Assembly (NCBI GenBank): GCA_025352045.1
Contig: JANXUD010000024.1
Span: 1-33,073, forward strand
Source: Gammaproteobacteria bacterium
Lineage (GTDB): Bacteria > Pseudomonadota > Gammaproteobacteria > Xanthomonadales > Xanthomonadaceae
Direction: 5' to 3'
Length of the DNA stretch: 33,073 nt
Shown here in pieces: positions 9,038 through 17,956 of the stretch. Numbering within the stretch: the stretch's first letter is position 1; each line of letters opens with the position of its first letter. The notes under the pieces are model-generated. The model did no database searches. It was not told the DNA's origin and was given only the letters and a program-made list of their open reading frames with translations. Position numbers and translations under genes: made by a program.

Positions 9038-10258
9038 TCACAGGATCAGCGCGGTCACCAGCGCCAGGAAGGTGCCCATGCTGACCACATCCGTGATCGT
9101 GGTCAGGAAGATGCTGGAGGCGGTGGCCGGGTCGGCGCCAAACCGGCGCAGCACCAGCGGGATCGCGGTGCCGGACACGCCGGCGACGACGCAGGCTCCC
9201 GCCATCGACACCATGGTGATGAAGGCAAGGTAGATGGGTGACCCGTTTTCCGGATGCCGGCCGGCGACGATATACATCGCCACGCCCGCGAGCGCGCCGG
9301 TGACCAGGCCATTCATGAGGCCGAGCATGGCTTCCTTGCCGATCAGCCTGACAATGCTCATGCCGCGCAGCTCGCCCAGGGTCATGCCGCGCAGCACCAC
9401 GGCCAGCGACTGGCAGCCCAGGTTGCCGCTCTGCCCGCCAAGCACCGGCAGGAACATCGCCAGCACCACGATCTTGTCGATGGTTCCCTGGAACATGCCC
9501 ACCACCGCCGCCGTGATGAACACGGTCAGCAAATTGATCTGCAGCCAGGGGTGGCGGAACTTGAAGCTGCGCATCAAGGGCGTGCCAAGCCGCTCCTCGC
9601 GCTCGACGCCGACCATGGCGCCAGCCTGCGCGGAGATCTCAAAGGCCTGCTGCTCGAACAGCGTCTGGCCACGCACCTGTCCGACCAGGGTCCCGTTTTC
9701 CTCGCATACCGGATAGACCGGGTAATGACGGGTGACGACTTCGCGCATCGCCTGCACCAGGGTCATTTCCGGACGCAGGAAGAAGGGCGTGCGCAGCATC
9801 ACCTGGTCCAGGGTCTGGCTGCGGTCGGCATACAGCAGTTCGCGGAAGGCGCACACGCCGATCAGGCGATTGAGCGAGTCCACCACGAACAGGTAGACCA
9901 CCATGCGTTGCCGGATCGTCTCGCGCAGCACGTCGATCGCGGTGGCGACGCTGGTGCCGACCCGGAACACCGCGGGCGGCTCCTCGAGCAGGCGCCCGAC
10001 CGTGCCTTCCGGATAGCGCAGGGCATCGATCCAGCTGCCCGAAGGCGACGCTTCCAGGATGCGGTCCCTGCTTTCCTCCGACATGGCGGACAGGATCGAG
10101 TTGGCGCGGCCCGGCGGCAATGCGGACAACACCCTGGCCGCTGCCGAGGCGTCATGCTGGTCCAGCCGCTCGATCGCCGACTGCGTGTCGAGTCGCGCAA
10201 CCTGGCCGAGCAGGGGATTGGAATCGGGCGCCATGGGGTCGGTCAGCGATCCGCGCAT
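9038..10258 (-). CDS. mgtE: MgtE/SLC41-family magnesium transporter
   Basis: This 406-residue protein has the MgtE layout: an N-terminal helical MgtE_N domain (RVLSALPPGRANSILSAM), a CBS pair that senses cytosolic Mg at about residues 75-205, and a C-terminal five-helix channel domain from about residue 235. The pore shows PVLGGQSGNLGCQSLAVVLRG and TTITDVVSMG; the Asp in the last motif (D390) corresponds to the pore Mg-binding Asp of the family. It is somewhat shorter than the usual ~450 residues. The start could be ATG 10258 or ATG 10234; neither has a good Shine-Dalgarno sequence. Transcription ends at the terminator just before glnE. Confidence 0.93.
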   Translation of the reverse strand: MRGSLTDPMAPDSNPLLGQVARLDTQSAIERLDQHDASAAARVLSALPPGRANSILSAMSEESRDRILEASPSGSWIDALRYPEGTVGRLLEEPPAVFRVGTSVATAIDVLRETIRQRMVVYLFVVDSLNRLIGVCAFRELLYADRSQTLDQVMLRTPFFLRPEMTLVQAMREVVTRHYPVYPVCEENGTLVGQVRGQTLFEQQAFEISAQAGAMVGVEREERLGTPLMRSFKFRHPWLQINLLTVFITAAVVGMFQGTIDKIVVLAMFLPVLGGQSGNLGCQSLAVVLRGMTLGELRGMSIVRLIGKEAMLGLMNGLVTGALAGVAMYIVAGRHPENGSPIYLAFITMVSMAGACVVAGVSGTAIPLVLRRFGADPATASSIFLTTITDVVSMGTFLALVTALIL

Positions 10259-10314
10259 CGGGATGGGCGCGCCTAGGGTAGCCGAACCCGGGTGTGGTGG
10301 CGTGGTTCCCGCGA

Positions 10315-10344
10315 CGAAAAAAGGCCCCGCGCGAGCGGGGCCTT
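10315..10344 (-). terminator. Terminator after the DUF4331 gene
   Basis: A 10-bp stem (10321-10330 AAGGCCCCGC with 10335-10344 GCGGGGCCTT, loop GCGA) is followed on the minus strand by a T-run (TTTTCG). It lies 31 nt past the DUF4331 stop. The stem is symmetrical, but the T-run is better on the minus strand. Confidence 0.85.
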
Positions 10345-10375
10345 CGTTGCTTCCCTGCAGCGTGCCGCGGTGCGA

Positions 10376-11749
10376 TCAGAAGGTGGCGCCCGGGATCGGC
10401 GTGTTGAGGTAGGGGAAGGTGTTGCGGAAATCCGTGCCCTTCACCGTCGCGCCATCCGTATAGGGCAGCTGGCCCGACGGCGCATCGGCCACCGGCAGCA
10501 GCACGCCCATGGCCACGCGCAACTCGATGTCCACCACGTCGTCGCCGGGGCGACGTCCGTTCGGGAAGCCGGCAACGTCGCCAGCCAGGGCGCCCAGGTT
10601 GGCCTGGTCGGCGGCAGCCTTCGGCGCGACCGAGGTGTTGAGCCGCAGCATCTCCGAGGGCACCACGTTGGCCGGCTTGTTCAGGCCGTCCAGGCCGGTC
10701 AGGAAGGCGGCGACCAGGTCCGTGCGCGGGAACAGGTTCGGCGCCTGCACCGGGAACAGGATCTGCAGCAACTCCGGCAAGGTCGGATTGGTCACGTAGG
10801 TCGCGAACTGCGCGTCATCCTTGGGCTGCGAGGCATTGAACTTGTCCTTGTCGCCGAGGCCGATTACCACTTCGTTCACCAGCGGTGCGCCGAGGCGGGA
10901 CAACTGCGTGGTCACGCCATTGGTGGTCTTGCGGGCCGTCGTCCACGCGCCGATGATCGGGCTGCCGCCAGTGGTCAGGCAGGCGATCGGAATCTCGATC
11001 GCGAACGAGGTGATGTTCTTGTCGGCCAGTTCGTTGGGATTGCCGTCCGGCGGGCCAAGCGGGTTGAGGTTGACCAGGTCGAACACCTTGCCCAGCGCCA
11101 CGGCGAAGCCTTCCTTGCGCTGGCCGACGAACACGCGCGCGTCGGTGGCGCAGGTGCGGAAGCGCACGTTGTAGATGTGGCTGTCGGAGTAGGCGGCGTA
11201 GTCGGGGATGGATTTCTGGCCGATGTTGTCGAACGGCTTGCGGAAATTGCGCCCGCCGCCGTCGGCGTTGAGGCCCGGCACCGTCTTGCCCTCGCGGACC
11301 AGGTTGACCTGGTAGGTCTCGATGACGTTCTTGCCGGCGTCGCCCGCGGAGGGCGTGGTGCCGAACTGGCCGATGTTGCTGAGCGGGACCTTCACGTCGA
11401 CGCCGTTGACCGGCACGGTGAGGTTCTGGATCGCGTTGGTGGCGCGGAACTCGAAGCTCAGGTCGGCGACGGCGTCGCCGTTGTTGTCGATGTTGATCGC
11501 GTACACAGCGGCCGGGTCGAGCGCGAAATAGTTCGGGCCGCCGTAGGCATCCTGCAGGGGCACGTAGTTGGCGATGAAGGTGACATAGCCCGAGCGGCCC
11601 GCTTCGTAGCTGCGGAACATGTAGAAGTCGGTGCCGTCGACCTTGGGGGTCTCGGTGATCAGCGGCGCTTCGCGATGGCTGGAGGCCGCCGCGATCGTGC
11701 TGCCCAGCAGCGTGCCGGCGATGGCGATGGCGAGGAAAGTGCGTTTCAT
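10376..11749 (-). CDS. Secreted DUF4331 domain protein
   Basis: This 457-residue protein has a signal peptide (MKRTFLAIAIAGTLLGSTIAAA) followed at once by the DUF4331 hallmark SSHREAPLI and DGTDFYMFRSYE. The family continues with YVTFIANYVPLQ, FEFRATN, VFVGQRKEGFAVALG and a C-terminal RLNTSVAP and PNGRRPGDDVVDIELR. DUF4331 proteins are exported and their biochemical role is unknown. The ATG at 11749 is chosen because it begins the signal peptide and has AAGGA nine bases upstream; the longer open frame has no family similarity. It is divergent from the exported paralogue pair across 333 nt. Confidence 0.92.
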   Translation of the reverse strand: MKRTFLAIAIAGTLLGSTIAAASSHREAPLITETPKVDGTDFYMFRSYEAGRSGYVTFIANYVPLQDAYGGPNYFALDPAAVYAINIDNNGDAVADLSFEFRATNAIQNLTVPVNGVDVKVPLSNIGQFGTTPSAGDAGKNVIETYQVNLVREGKTVPGLNADGGGRNFRKPFDNIGQKSIPDYAAYSDSHIYNVRFRTCATDARVFVGQRKEGFAVALGKVFDLVNLNPLGPPDGNPNELADKNITSFAIEIPIACLTTGGSPIIGAWTTARKTTNGVTTQLSRLGAPLVNEVVIGLGDKDKFNASQPKDDAQFATYVTNPTLPELLQILFPVQAPNLFPRTDLVAAFLTGLDGLNKPANVVPSEMLRLNTSVAPKAAADQANLGALAGDVAGFPNGRRPGDDVVDIELRVAMGVLLPVADAPSGQLPYTDGATVKGTDFRNTFPYLNTPIPGATF

Positions 11750-12082
11750 GGGTCTGTCCTTGACGGTTGGCACAGTGGGGGCGGCGCGAATCCGGCTGTT
11801 TCCCAGGGTCCGTGCCCGTTGCATTGGACGGAGTGCCGCCCAATGCCGCGGAGTTGATCACCGCGGCCGTGTCGGCGGCGTGAACTTTTCCACGTGCGCG
11901 AAGTTCCGCGTTTGACTGAACGGCAGCCTCGCAAGCGGCAGCGCTCTTCGCACCGCATGCACATCGTCCGGCGCTAGGATTCTCGACGGGCAAAGCGCAA
12001 GGAACGCAACGCCCGCCGCGATCCGGCACATCAGGACGCACGAACGGGGCATCCCCGACATCCACCAACAGGGAGAGTTGCA
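11750..12082. other. Divergent intergenic region, 333 nt
   Basis: This gap separates the starts of the DUF4331 gene (minus) and the first six-Cys exported protein (plus). It should hold both promoters. I see ribosome binding sites at its edges (AAGGA near 11760 on the minus strand, GGGAGAG at 12071-12077 on the plus strand) and a TTGACT at 11912-11917 that could be a -35 box, but no convincing -10 partner. No coding sequence, RNA gene or hairpin with a T-run is evident. Confidence 0.5.
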
Positions 12083-13399
12083 GTGAACATTCCACGCAAG
12101 ACCTTCATCGCCGCCGCGCTCAGCGCATGCGCTGCGATCGCAGCCACGTCCGCTTCCGCGCAATCCACCGACGGCTACCACTCGATCCAGGTGTTCCCGG
12201 TGGTGGTCGACTCGGCCAGCTTCACGCAGCGCTTCGTGTTCCGCAATCCGGACCCGGACAACGCCATCACCGTCAATGCCAGCTTTTATCCCGGCACCGG
12301 CACCGCACAGACGACCCCGACCACCTGCCCGGCCTTCAGCATCCCCGCCGATGGCCAGCGCGAGTTCACCAGCCTGCGCAGCCTCTGCCCCGGCATGGTG
12401 GCCGGCAATACTTTTGGCTACCTGTACACGAACGACGCGGACCCGACCAACAAGCCGTTCGCCGCGTTCTCACGGGTGAGCAATAGCGCCGGCGCTGGCT
12501 TCAGCGTCGAAGCCTTCCCGGCGCATACCTTCACCTCGGCCGACGCCGTGGTCACCGGCCTGCGTCGCCTTGCCGCCTCCGGCGCCACGCCGGCGTTCCA
12601 GACCAACTGCTTCATCGGCAACCTGCACGACGTCACCGCGCCGGCCACGCCGACCACCACCGAAGTGTTCTACACGCTGTACGACAGCAACAACGCCCAG
12701 GTCGGAAGCACCACCTCGGTGATGCTCACGCCCGGCAAGCTGACCCGCCTGCTCGACGTGTTCACCACCGCCGGCGCGCCGGCCGGGAATTACGACAACG
12801 TGCGCGTGAAGTTCGAGGAAGTCGGTCCCGACGAGCCTGGCCTGATGACGTACTGCACCGTGCAGGACAACACCAGCTTCGGCGCCGACTTCCGCATCGG
12901 CAAGCAGGAACAAGGTTTCAGCACGCCTTACTCGAGCATCGGCGCGCAGGATGATTCGGTGAGCCGCGACTCGGTGGCGTTCCAGGACCTGTTCCTCTCG
13001 GGCGACGTGAGCCCGCGCCAGTTCGACATCCCGGCCGGCGCGTTCAGCAACACCCACGTCATCTACTTCCGCCATCCGGACCGGATCCAGTGCGAGCTGG
13101 TGAACCCGGCCACCGACGTGCGCCTGACCCCGGACGACAGCCTGGAGATGCGCCTGCTCGATGGCCAGGGCAACCTGGTCGCAGGCGGCAACAACGTGAT
13201 CGGCTTCAGCGAGATCTACCTGGGCGACAAGACCGACCGCAACTTCGGCGCGAATGGCCGCTACTCGATCGAAGTCGAGAGCAGCGGCGCCGGACTGAAC
13301 GTGAACCAGCTGCGTAATTATGGCATCCACTGCCAGAGTGGCAGCGGCCATTCGGTGGCCGACATCGTGCGCTACCACGAGCCCGTGACGCGCTTCTGA
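12083..13399 (+). CDS. Exported six-cysteine protein of unknown function, copy 1
   Basis: I do not recognise the family. The 438-residue product begins with a signal peptide cleaved after ASA at about residue 26 (mature QSTDGYHSIQVFPVVVDS). The start is GTG, supported by GGGAGAG six bases upstream. The mature part appears all-beta, with VFRNPDP, EAFPAHTFTSADAVVTGLRRL, YCTVQDNTSFGADFRIGKQ, THVIYFRHPDRIQC and EIYLGDKTDRNFGANGRYSIE as its strongest blocks. Six cysteines (TCPAF, LCPGM, NCFIG, YCTVQ, QCEL, HCQSG) are conserved in the downstream paralogue, suggesting three disulfides. The EVESSG and RYHEPVTRF ending is shared too. It is followed by a terminator, so the two copies are probably separate transcripts. 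A secreted or outer-surface role is inferred from the signal peptide only. Confidence 0.85.
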   Translation: MNIPRKTFIAAALSACAAIAATSASAQSTDGYHSIQVFPVVVDSASFTQRFVFRNPDPDNAITVNASFYPGTGTAQTTPTTCPAFSIPADGQREFTSLRSLCPGMVAGNTFGYLYTNDADPTNKPFAAFSRVSNSAGAGFSVEAFPAHTFTSADAVVTGLRRLAASGATPAFQTNCFIGNLHDVTAPATPTTTEVFYTLYDSNNAQVGSTTSVMLTPGKLTRLLDVFTTAGAPAGNYDNVRVKFEEVGPDEPGLMTYCTVQDNTSFGADFRIGKQEQGFSTPYSSIGAQDDSVSRDSVAFQDLFLSGDVSPRQFDIPAGAFSNTHVIYFRHPDRIQCELVNPATDVRLTPDDSLEMRLLDGQGNLVAGGNNVIGFSEIYLGDKTDRNFGANGRYSIEVESSGAGLNVNQLRNYGIHCQSGSGHSVADIVRYHEPVTRF

Positions 13400-13418
13400 C
13401 CTGCAACTCCAGGCAACC

Positions 13419-13445
13419 AAAGCCCCGCTCCGGCGGGGCTTTCCT
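13419..13445 (+). terminator. Terminator between the tandem paralogues
   Basis: A perfect 10-bp stem (13419-13428 AAAGCCCCGC with 13433-13442 GCGGGGCTTT, loop TCCG) with a short T-rich 3' end lies 19 nt after the stop of copy 1. Confidence 0.85.
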
Positions 13446-13539
13446 GTCTTCCGTCGACGGAAGTTGGCGCTGCGCGGCCCGCGGTTGGCGATCGCGCCAG
13501 CGCAGGCACACTGCCGACTCCCACTGACGGAGATGACCC

Positions 13540-14859
13540 ATGCCAACCCCCTCCCCGAGCAAGCGCACCTGCCGCGTGATGCCGCTGCTGCTCTGCGCCG
13601 CGGCGGGTGTCGCCGGCGCACAGACGACGGACGGGTATCACACGATCCAGGTCTTCCCTGTCGTGGTGGACAGCGGGAGCTTCACGCAGAAATTCACGTT
13701 CCGCAATCCCGACGCGTCCTTGCCGGTGACGGTGGCGGCGACCTACTACACCGGTGGCAGCGGCGCGGTCTCGACAGCGACGGCGTGCCCGGGTTTCACC
13801 ATGCCGGCTGACGGCCAACGCAGCTTCTCCAGCCTGCGCGCACTCTGCCCGGGCATCGCGGCCGGCAATACCTTCGGCTACCTGTACACGGCGGAGGACA
13901 GCAGCGGAAGCCAGCCCTACGCAGCCTATTCGCGGATCAGCAATCCGCAAGGCAACGGGTTCAGCGTCGAGGCCTTCCCGGCACACACCTTCACGTCCGC
14001 GGACACCGCGGTGACCGGCCTGCGCCGACTGGCCGCAACGCCGGGTTCACCTGCCTTCCAGAGCAACTGCTTCATCGGAAGCCTGAACGACGTGACCCCG
14101 CCCGGCACACCGGTGTCCAACGACATCGTGTATGCGCTGTTCGAGGAGAATGGCACGCCCATCGGCAACCCGGCCCTGGTCACGGTCAAGCCGGGCACGC
14201 TGACGCGTCTGCTCGACGTATTCGCGGCCGTGGGTGCACCCGCGGGCAACTACGACAACGCGCGGATCCAATTCTCCCAGTTCGGCCCGGACTACCCGGG
14301 TGTGATGACGTTCTGCACCGTCCAGGACAACACCAGCTTCGGCGCGGACTTCCGCATCGGCAAGCAGGAGTATGGCTACGGCAGCCTGTATTCGGGCCTG
14401 GCCGCACAGGACGACCACGTCGCCCGGAACAGCGACATCCGCCAGGACGTTTTCTTCAGCGGGCTGGTGTCGCCGCGGGAGTTCGACATCCCGCCCGGCG
14501 CGTACTCCAATACGCACGTCATGTACTTCCGCCACCCGGATCGGGTGCAATGCCTGTTGTACGACCCGCAGACCGGGACGCCGCTGGATGCCAGCGCCGG
14601 GCTGGAGATGCGACTGCTGGACGGCGAGGCCAACGTGATCGCGGGCGGCGACAACATGACCGGATTCGGCGAGATCTACCTCGGCGACAAGACCGACCGG
14701 AATTTCGGTGCCAACGGGCGCTACCTGATCGAGGTGGAGAGCAGCGGCTCTGGCCCGAACCTGGGGAACACGCGCAAGTACGGCCTGCGTTGCCAGAGCG
14801 GCAGCGGCCACAGCGCCGCCGACATGGTTCGCTACCACGAGGCGACGACGCGGTTCTGA
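13540..14859 (+). CDS. Exported six-cysteine protein of unknown function, copy 2
   Basis: This 439-residue protein is a tandem paralogue of the preceding exported protein, collinear over its whole length with well over half of positions identical by eye. The signal peptide (to about VAGA, mature QTTDGYHTIQVFPVVVDS) differs in sequence from that of copy 1, while the mature start is nearly the same. All six cysteines are kept (ACPGF, LCPGI, NCFIG, FCTVQ, QCLL, RCQSG). The blocks SFGADFRIGKQE, THVMYFRHPDRVQC and EIYLGDKTDRNFGANGRY are almost unchanged. GGAG precedes the ATG by eight bases. It is convergent with the amidase gene. The function is unknown; the pair looks like an older duplication under purifying selection. 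Confidence 0.85.
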   Translation: MPTPSPSKRTCRVMPLLLCAAAGVAGAQTTDGYHTIQVFPVVVDSGSFTQKFTFRNPDASLPVTVAATYYTGGSGAVSTATACPGFTMPADGQRSFSSLRALCPGIAAGNTFGYLYTAEDSSGSQPYAAYSRISNPQGNGFSVEAFPAHTFTSADTAVTGLRRLAATPGSPAFQSNCFIGSLNDVTPPGTPVSNDIVYALFEENGTPIGNPALVTVKPGTLTRLLDVFAAVGAPAGNYDNARIQFSQFGPDYPGVMTFCTVQDNTSFGADFRIGKQEYGYGSLYSGLAAQDDHVARNSDIRQDVFFSGLVSPREFDIPPGAYSNTHVMYFRHPDRVQCLLYDPQTGTPLDASAGLEMRLLDGEANVIAGGDNMTGFGEIYLGDKTDRNFGANGRYLIEVESSGSGPNLGNTRKYGLRCQSGSGHSAADMVRYHEATTRF

Positions 14860-14912
14860 CGCCGCCCGGTGCGCCGGTCGCGCGCATCGGACGCGTCGAG
14901 TGCAGCCAGCGA

Positions 14913-16718
14913 TCAGAAGCCGGGCGGGGTTTCTCCCGCGACGTTGGACTTGCGCTCCAGCGCCAGGCCGACGCGGCCAATCGTGCCTTCGTCGAACAGG
15001 CGCCCGATCAGCGTGACGCCGTGCGGCACGCGCCGCGGCGGATCGAAGCGCGGCAGCGGATTGGCCGGGTCCGGCGCCCAGTCGCTGCGCGCTTCACCCA
15101 CGCTGACGAAACCGGTGCGCAGCGTCAGCGAGGGATGGCCGGTGAAGTTGGAGATGGTCATCATCTCGCCGCGTAGCGAGGGCACCAGCAACAGGTCCAC
15201 GCCGGCCATCACCCGCGCCATTTCCATCGCGACCTTGCGCCGCAGTCGATCGGCCTGCACGTAGTCCACCGCCGACAGGAAGCGCGATTGCCGGAACAGG
15301 TTGGGCCAGGCGTCGGGCACCTGCACCTTCAGCTGGTCGTCGGCGCCCGATAGCGTGAGGTCTTCGAACGCAGCAGCGGCTTCGGCGAACAGCAGCAGGT
15401 TCATCGAGTCGTAGGGCCAGTCGGGCAACGAGACTTCGGTCGGTACCAGGCCGAGCGCGCGCAGGGATTCCAGCGCGGCGCGGTCGACGTCGGTCGCGGG
15501 CGCCTCGCGCATCCATCCGGGGAAATAGCCGAGCTTCAACCCGCGCACCTGGGCGGCCGCGTCGAAGTCGAGTTTCGCCGGCACGCTGCCGATGTCACCG
15601 GCATCGGGTCCCGCGATGGCGTGCAACACCAGCAGCGTGTCCTCGACGCAGCGCGCCATCGGCCCGAGCTTGTCCATGGACCAGCACAGGGTCATCGCAC
15701 CGGTGCGCGGCACGCGGCCATAGGTCGGGCGCAGGCCGGTGACGCCGCAGCGCATGCTCGGGGCGATGATGCTGCCCTCGGTCTCGCTGCCGATCGCGAA
15801 GCCGACCAGGCCCGCGGCGACGGCTGCGCCCGGTCCCGCGCTGGATCCGGAGGCGCCCTCTTCCGGCAGCCAGGGATTCATGGTCTGCCCGCCGAACCAG
15901 ATGTCGTTGAGCGCCAGCGCGCCCAGGCTGAGCTTGGCCAGCAGGATCGCGCCGGCCTGCTTCAGGCGCGCGACGACCACGGCATCGCGCGCCGGCACGT
16001 TGTTGCGGAACGGCTCGGCGCCCCAGGTCGTCGCGATGCCGGCACTGTCGAGCAGGTCCTTCACGCCGAAGGGAATGCCATGCAGCGGTCCGCGGTACTT
16101 GCCGGCCGCGATCTCGGCATCGGCCGCGCGCGCCGCGGCCAGTGCCTGCTCCGGCGCCAGCGTGATCACCGCGCGCAGCTGCGGATCGAAGCGGCGGATG
16201 CGCGCGATGTAGATCGACGTGAGACGCTCGGAACTCAGCTTGCGCGCCTCGATCCAGCGCGACAGCCGCCAGGCCGGCGCGTAGGCGATGGCGGCGTCGT
16301 TTGTGGGCAAGGGGCCCGCATCGGTCGTGCCGCGCACGAATCGATCGCGCGCCGGCCCCGCAGACGCGCCCGGCAAGACCGGATTCCATTGGCCCGCGGG
16401 CGCGATGCCGGCTTCGATCGCCAGTTTGCGCGGCCCGGTGCGCCGTTCGTACACCGAGGCGAGCGTGCGTCGCCAGCTGGCCGAGGCCATCTCGCGCTCT
16501 GCCGGCGTCAGCGCCACCTGCACCAGCTTTTCCGCTTCTGCAAACGTGGCCGGCGTGACCTCGGGCCCGACCTGGGGCGCGGTGCCGAAGGCCGGCGGTG
16601 CACCGGGCGGTGGCGCGACCGGCTTGGTGTCGGCCGCTGCGAAGGCCGCGGGGGCGAACACACTCGCGCCCAGCACGCCCAGCGGCGCGGTCAACAGGAA
16701 TTGCCGTCGTGTGTTCAT
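14913..16718 (-). CDS. Exported amidase-signature family hydrolase
   Basis: This 601-residue protein belongs to the amidase-signature family, serine hydrolases that cleave amide bonds with a Ser-cisSer-Lys triad. The Lys is K220 in GIPFGVKDLLDSAG, the cis-Ser is about S292 in ASGSSAGPGAAVAAGL, and the nucleophile is S316 in GSETEGSI. The N-terminus MNTRRQFLLTAPLGVLGASVFAPAAFAA has the twin-arginine form, so the enzyme is probably exported folded through Tat. About 130 residues precede the core, more than in GatA. Lack of the GatA partner and the signal peptide argue against tRNA amidotransferase. GGGGAG lies six bases before the ATG at 16718. The substrate is unknown. Confidence 0.93.
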   Translation of the reverse strand: MNTRRQFLLTAPLGVLGASVFAPAAFAAADTKPVAPPPGAPPAFGTAPQVGPEVTPATFAEAEKLVQVALTPAEREMASASWRRTLASVYERRTGPRKLAIEAGIAPAGQWNPVLPGASAGPARDRFVRGTTDAGPLPTNDAAIAYAPAWRLSRWIEARKLSSERLTSIYIARIRRFDPQLRAVITLAPEQALAAARAADAEIAAGKYRGPLHGIPFGVKDLLDSAGIATTWGAEPFRNNVPARDAVVVARLKQAGAILLAKLSLGALALNDIWFGGQTMNPWLPEEGASGSSAGPGAAVAAGLVGFAIGSETEGSIIAPSMRCGVTGLRPTYGRVPRTGAMTLCWSMDKLGPMARCVEDTLLVLHAIAGPDAGDIGSVPAKLDFDAAAQVRGLKLGYFPGWMREAPATDVDRAALESLRALGLVPTEVSLPDWPYDSMNLLLFAEAAAAFEDLTLSGADDQLKVQVPDAWPNLFRQSRFLSAVDYVQADRLRRKVAMEMARVMAGVDLLLVPSLRGEMMTISNFTGHPSLTLRTGFVSVGEARSDWAPDPANPLPRFDPPRRVPHGVTLIGRLFDEGTIGRVGLALERKSNVAGETPPGF

Positions 16719-16859
16719 CGCTTGCTCCCCGGTGGAATCGCCCGAGTATAGGTCCGTCGCCGTGATGGCCGCCTGCTGCCGGCCCGGGCGTGGCCGGTCG
16801 CGCATGGTCCCCGCGTTGGCGGCCATACGGGCTATCGTCCCGCCCCCGGGGAGACACCG

Positions 16860-17915
16860 ATGGATCCACTGCCCACGGCTGGCCTGGCGCCCAAGCGCCG
16901 GGCCGCCCTCGCCGTTCTGCTGTCCTCAAGCTTCGCCATCGCAGCCACGCTCGCGGCCTCGGCCGCACGGGCTGCCGACCCTGGTCCCTGTCCGCAATGG
17001 CGAGTCCCGGCAAGCTTCACCGTCGCGCAGACGAACGGTCCGCAGGTGCGCTTCGAACTCAGCCAGTCCGGCCCGACCTTGTCGGGCCGCGCCTCCTACG
17101 GATCGGGCGACGAGGCGGTCTCGGGCCGGGTCGAAGGCAGCATCAACGGCACCAGTTTCGCCGCACGCGCCTTCTGGACCGACAGCGGGCAGCAGAGCAT
17201 CGGCAACTATTCCGGCCAGATCCGGCCGCGCACCCTGTACGGCCAGAGTGGTCCCACCACGGTGGCCGATATCTACGATGGCACCACCTATGACGAATAC
17301 GTCACGCCGCACGAACCGGCGGGCTGGACGCTGCATGACCTGACCTGCACCTACCCCGCGCCGGGCAAGGCGCTTGGGCGCGTCAAAGTCCCGGGCAAGG
17401 TCGGCTTTGGCCGTGTCGGCACGGCATCGACGGAGCACCCGCCGATCTGCGATGCGGCGCGCTCGGCGCGCGCGCGCAATTCCCCCGCCGCTCCCGGCCT
17501 GGAGCGGCAGTGCCTGGCCAGCGGCGGGTCGCTGGCGCCGCCGGCAGGCCTTCCACCCCCACCACCGGATCCGCCGCCGCCTGATACCAGCGCGCCCACT
17601 ACCATGCCAACGCTCCCGCCGGCGTCCGCGACTTCCATCGATCCGACCCGGATCGACGGGCTTGCCGCGCTGGGTTCGACCATCGCCGGCCAGGATTCCG
17701 CGCTGGACGACGCGCGCAGCGTCGATCCGGGCGCCGCGTTCCAGCGAGGCTTCGACATCGCCACGGGCCTGTTCGCCGATCCGCGGCTGGGTGCCGAAGG
17801 CCGGCCCGACACGGACCCGGAGGCGGCGGCCATCCGCGCCTCGCTCGGTGTGGATGGACGCCGCGGCTTCGACGCCGCAGCCGCCTACCAATTCGGGAGC
17901 CAGGGTGGCCGCTGA
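16860..17915 (+). CDS. Exported protein A: beta-rich domain plus two short shared modules
   Basis: I do not recognise the family. The 351-residue product has a signal peptide (cleavage near AARA/A, residue 38) and GGGGAG before the ATG. Residues 44-170 form a beta-rich domain opening CPQW and ending YDGTTYDEY...HDLTC; protein C (21116-22129) has the same domain. Next come ALGRV and, at residues 196-224, the element ICDAARSARARNSPAAPG with cysteines C197 and C218. A proline-rich linker (PPPPPDPPPPD) leads to a second module from G297, GFDIATGLFADPRLGA, which closes with another GFDA. It heads a run of six plus-strand genes. Function unknown; a periplasmic or cell-surface location is inferred from the signal peptide and the paired cysteines. 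Confidence 0.85.
   Translation: MDPLPTAGLAPKRRAALAVLLSSSFAIAATLAASAARAADPGPCPQWRVPASFTVAQTNGPQVRFELSQSGPTLSGRASYGSGDEAVSGRVEGSINGTSFAARAFWTDSGQQSIGNYSGQIRPRTLYGQSGPTTVADIYDGTTYDEYVTPHEPAGWTLHDLTCTYPAPGKALGRVKVPGKVGFGRVGTASTEHPPICDAARSARARNSPAAPGLERQCLASGGSLAPPAGLPPPPPDPPPPDTSAPTTMPTLPPASATSIDPTRIDGLAALGSTIAGQDSALDDARSVDPGAAFQRGFDIATGLFADPRLGAEGRPDTDPEAAAIRASLGVDGRRGFDAAAAYQFGSQGGR
17445..17543 (+). repeat. ICD/ARSARAR element, copy in protein A
   Basis: This codes for residues 196-228 of protein A: ICDAARSARAR then NSPAAPGLERQC and LASGGS. The two cysteines are 21 positions apart. The DNA of the second half is almost the same as in the copies at 21653-21751 and 23758-23856. Confidence 0.85.
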
Positions 17916-17956
17916 GGCAGCCGTCCCGACGCGTTGACCACTTGAAGGGGAATGCC

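Noticed and set aside
14913-16718. Amidase as GatA of the tRNA amidotransferase
   Set aside because: It has a twin-arginine signal peptide, an extra N-terminal region and no GatB or GatC nearby.
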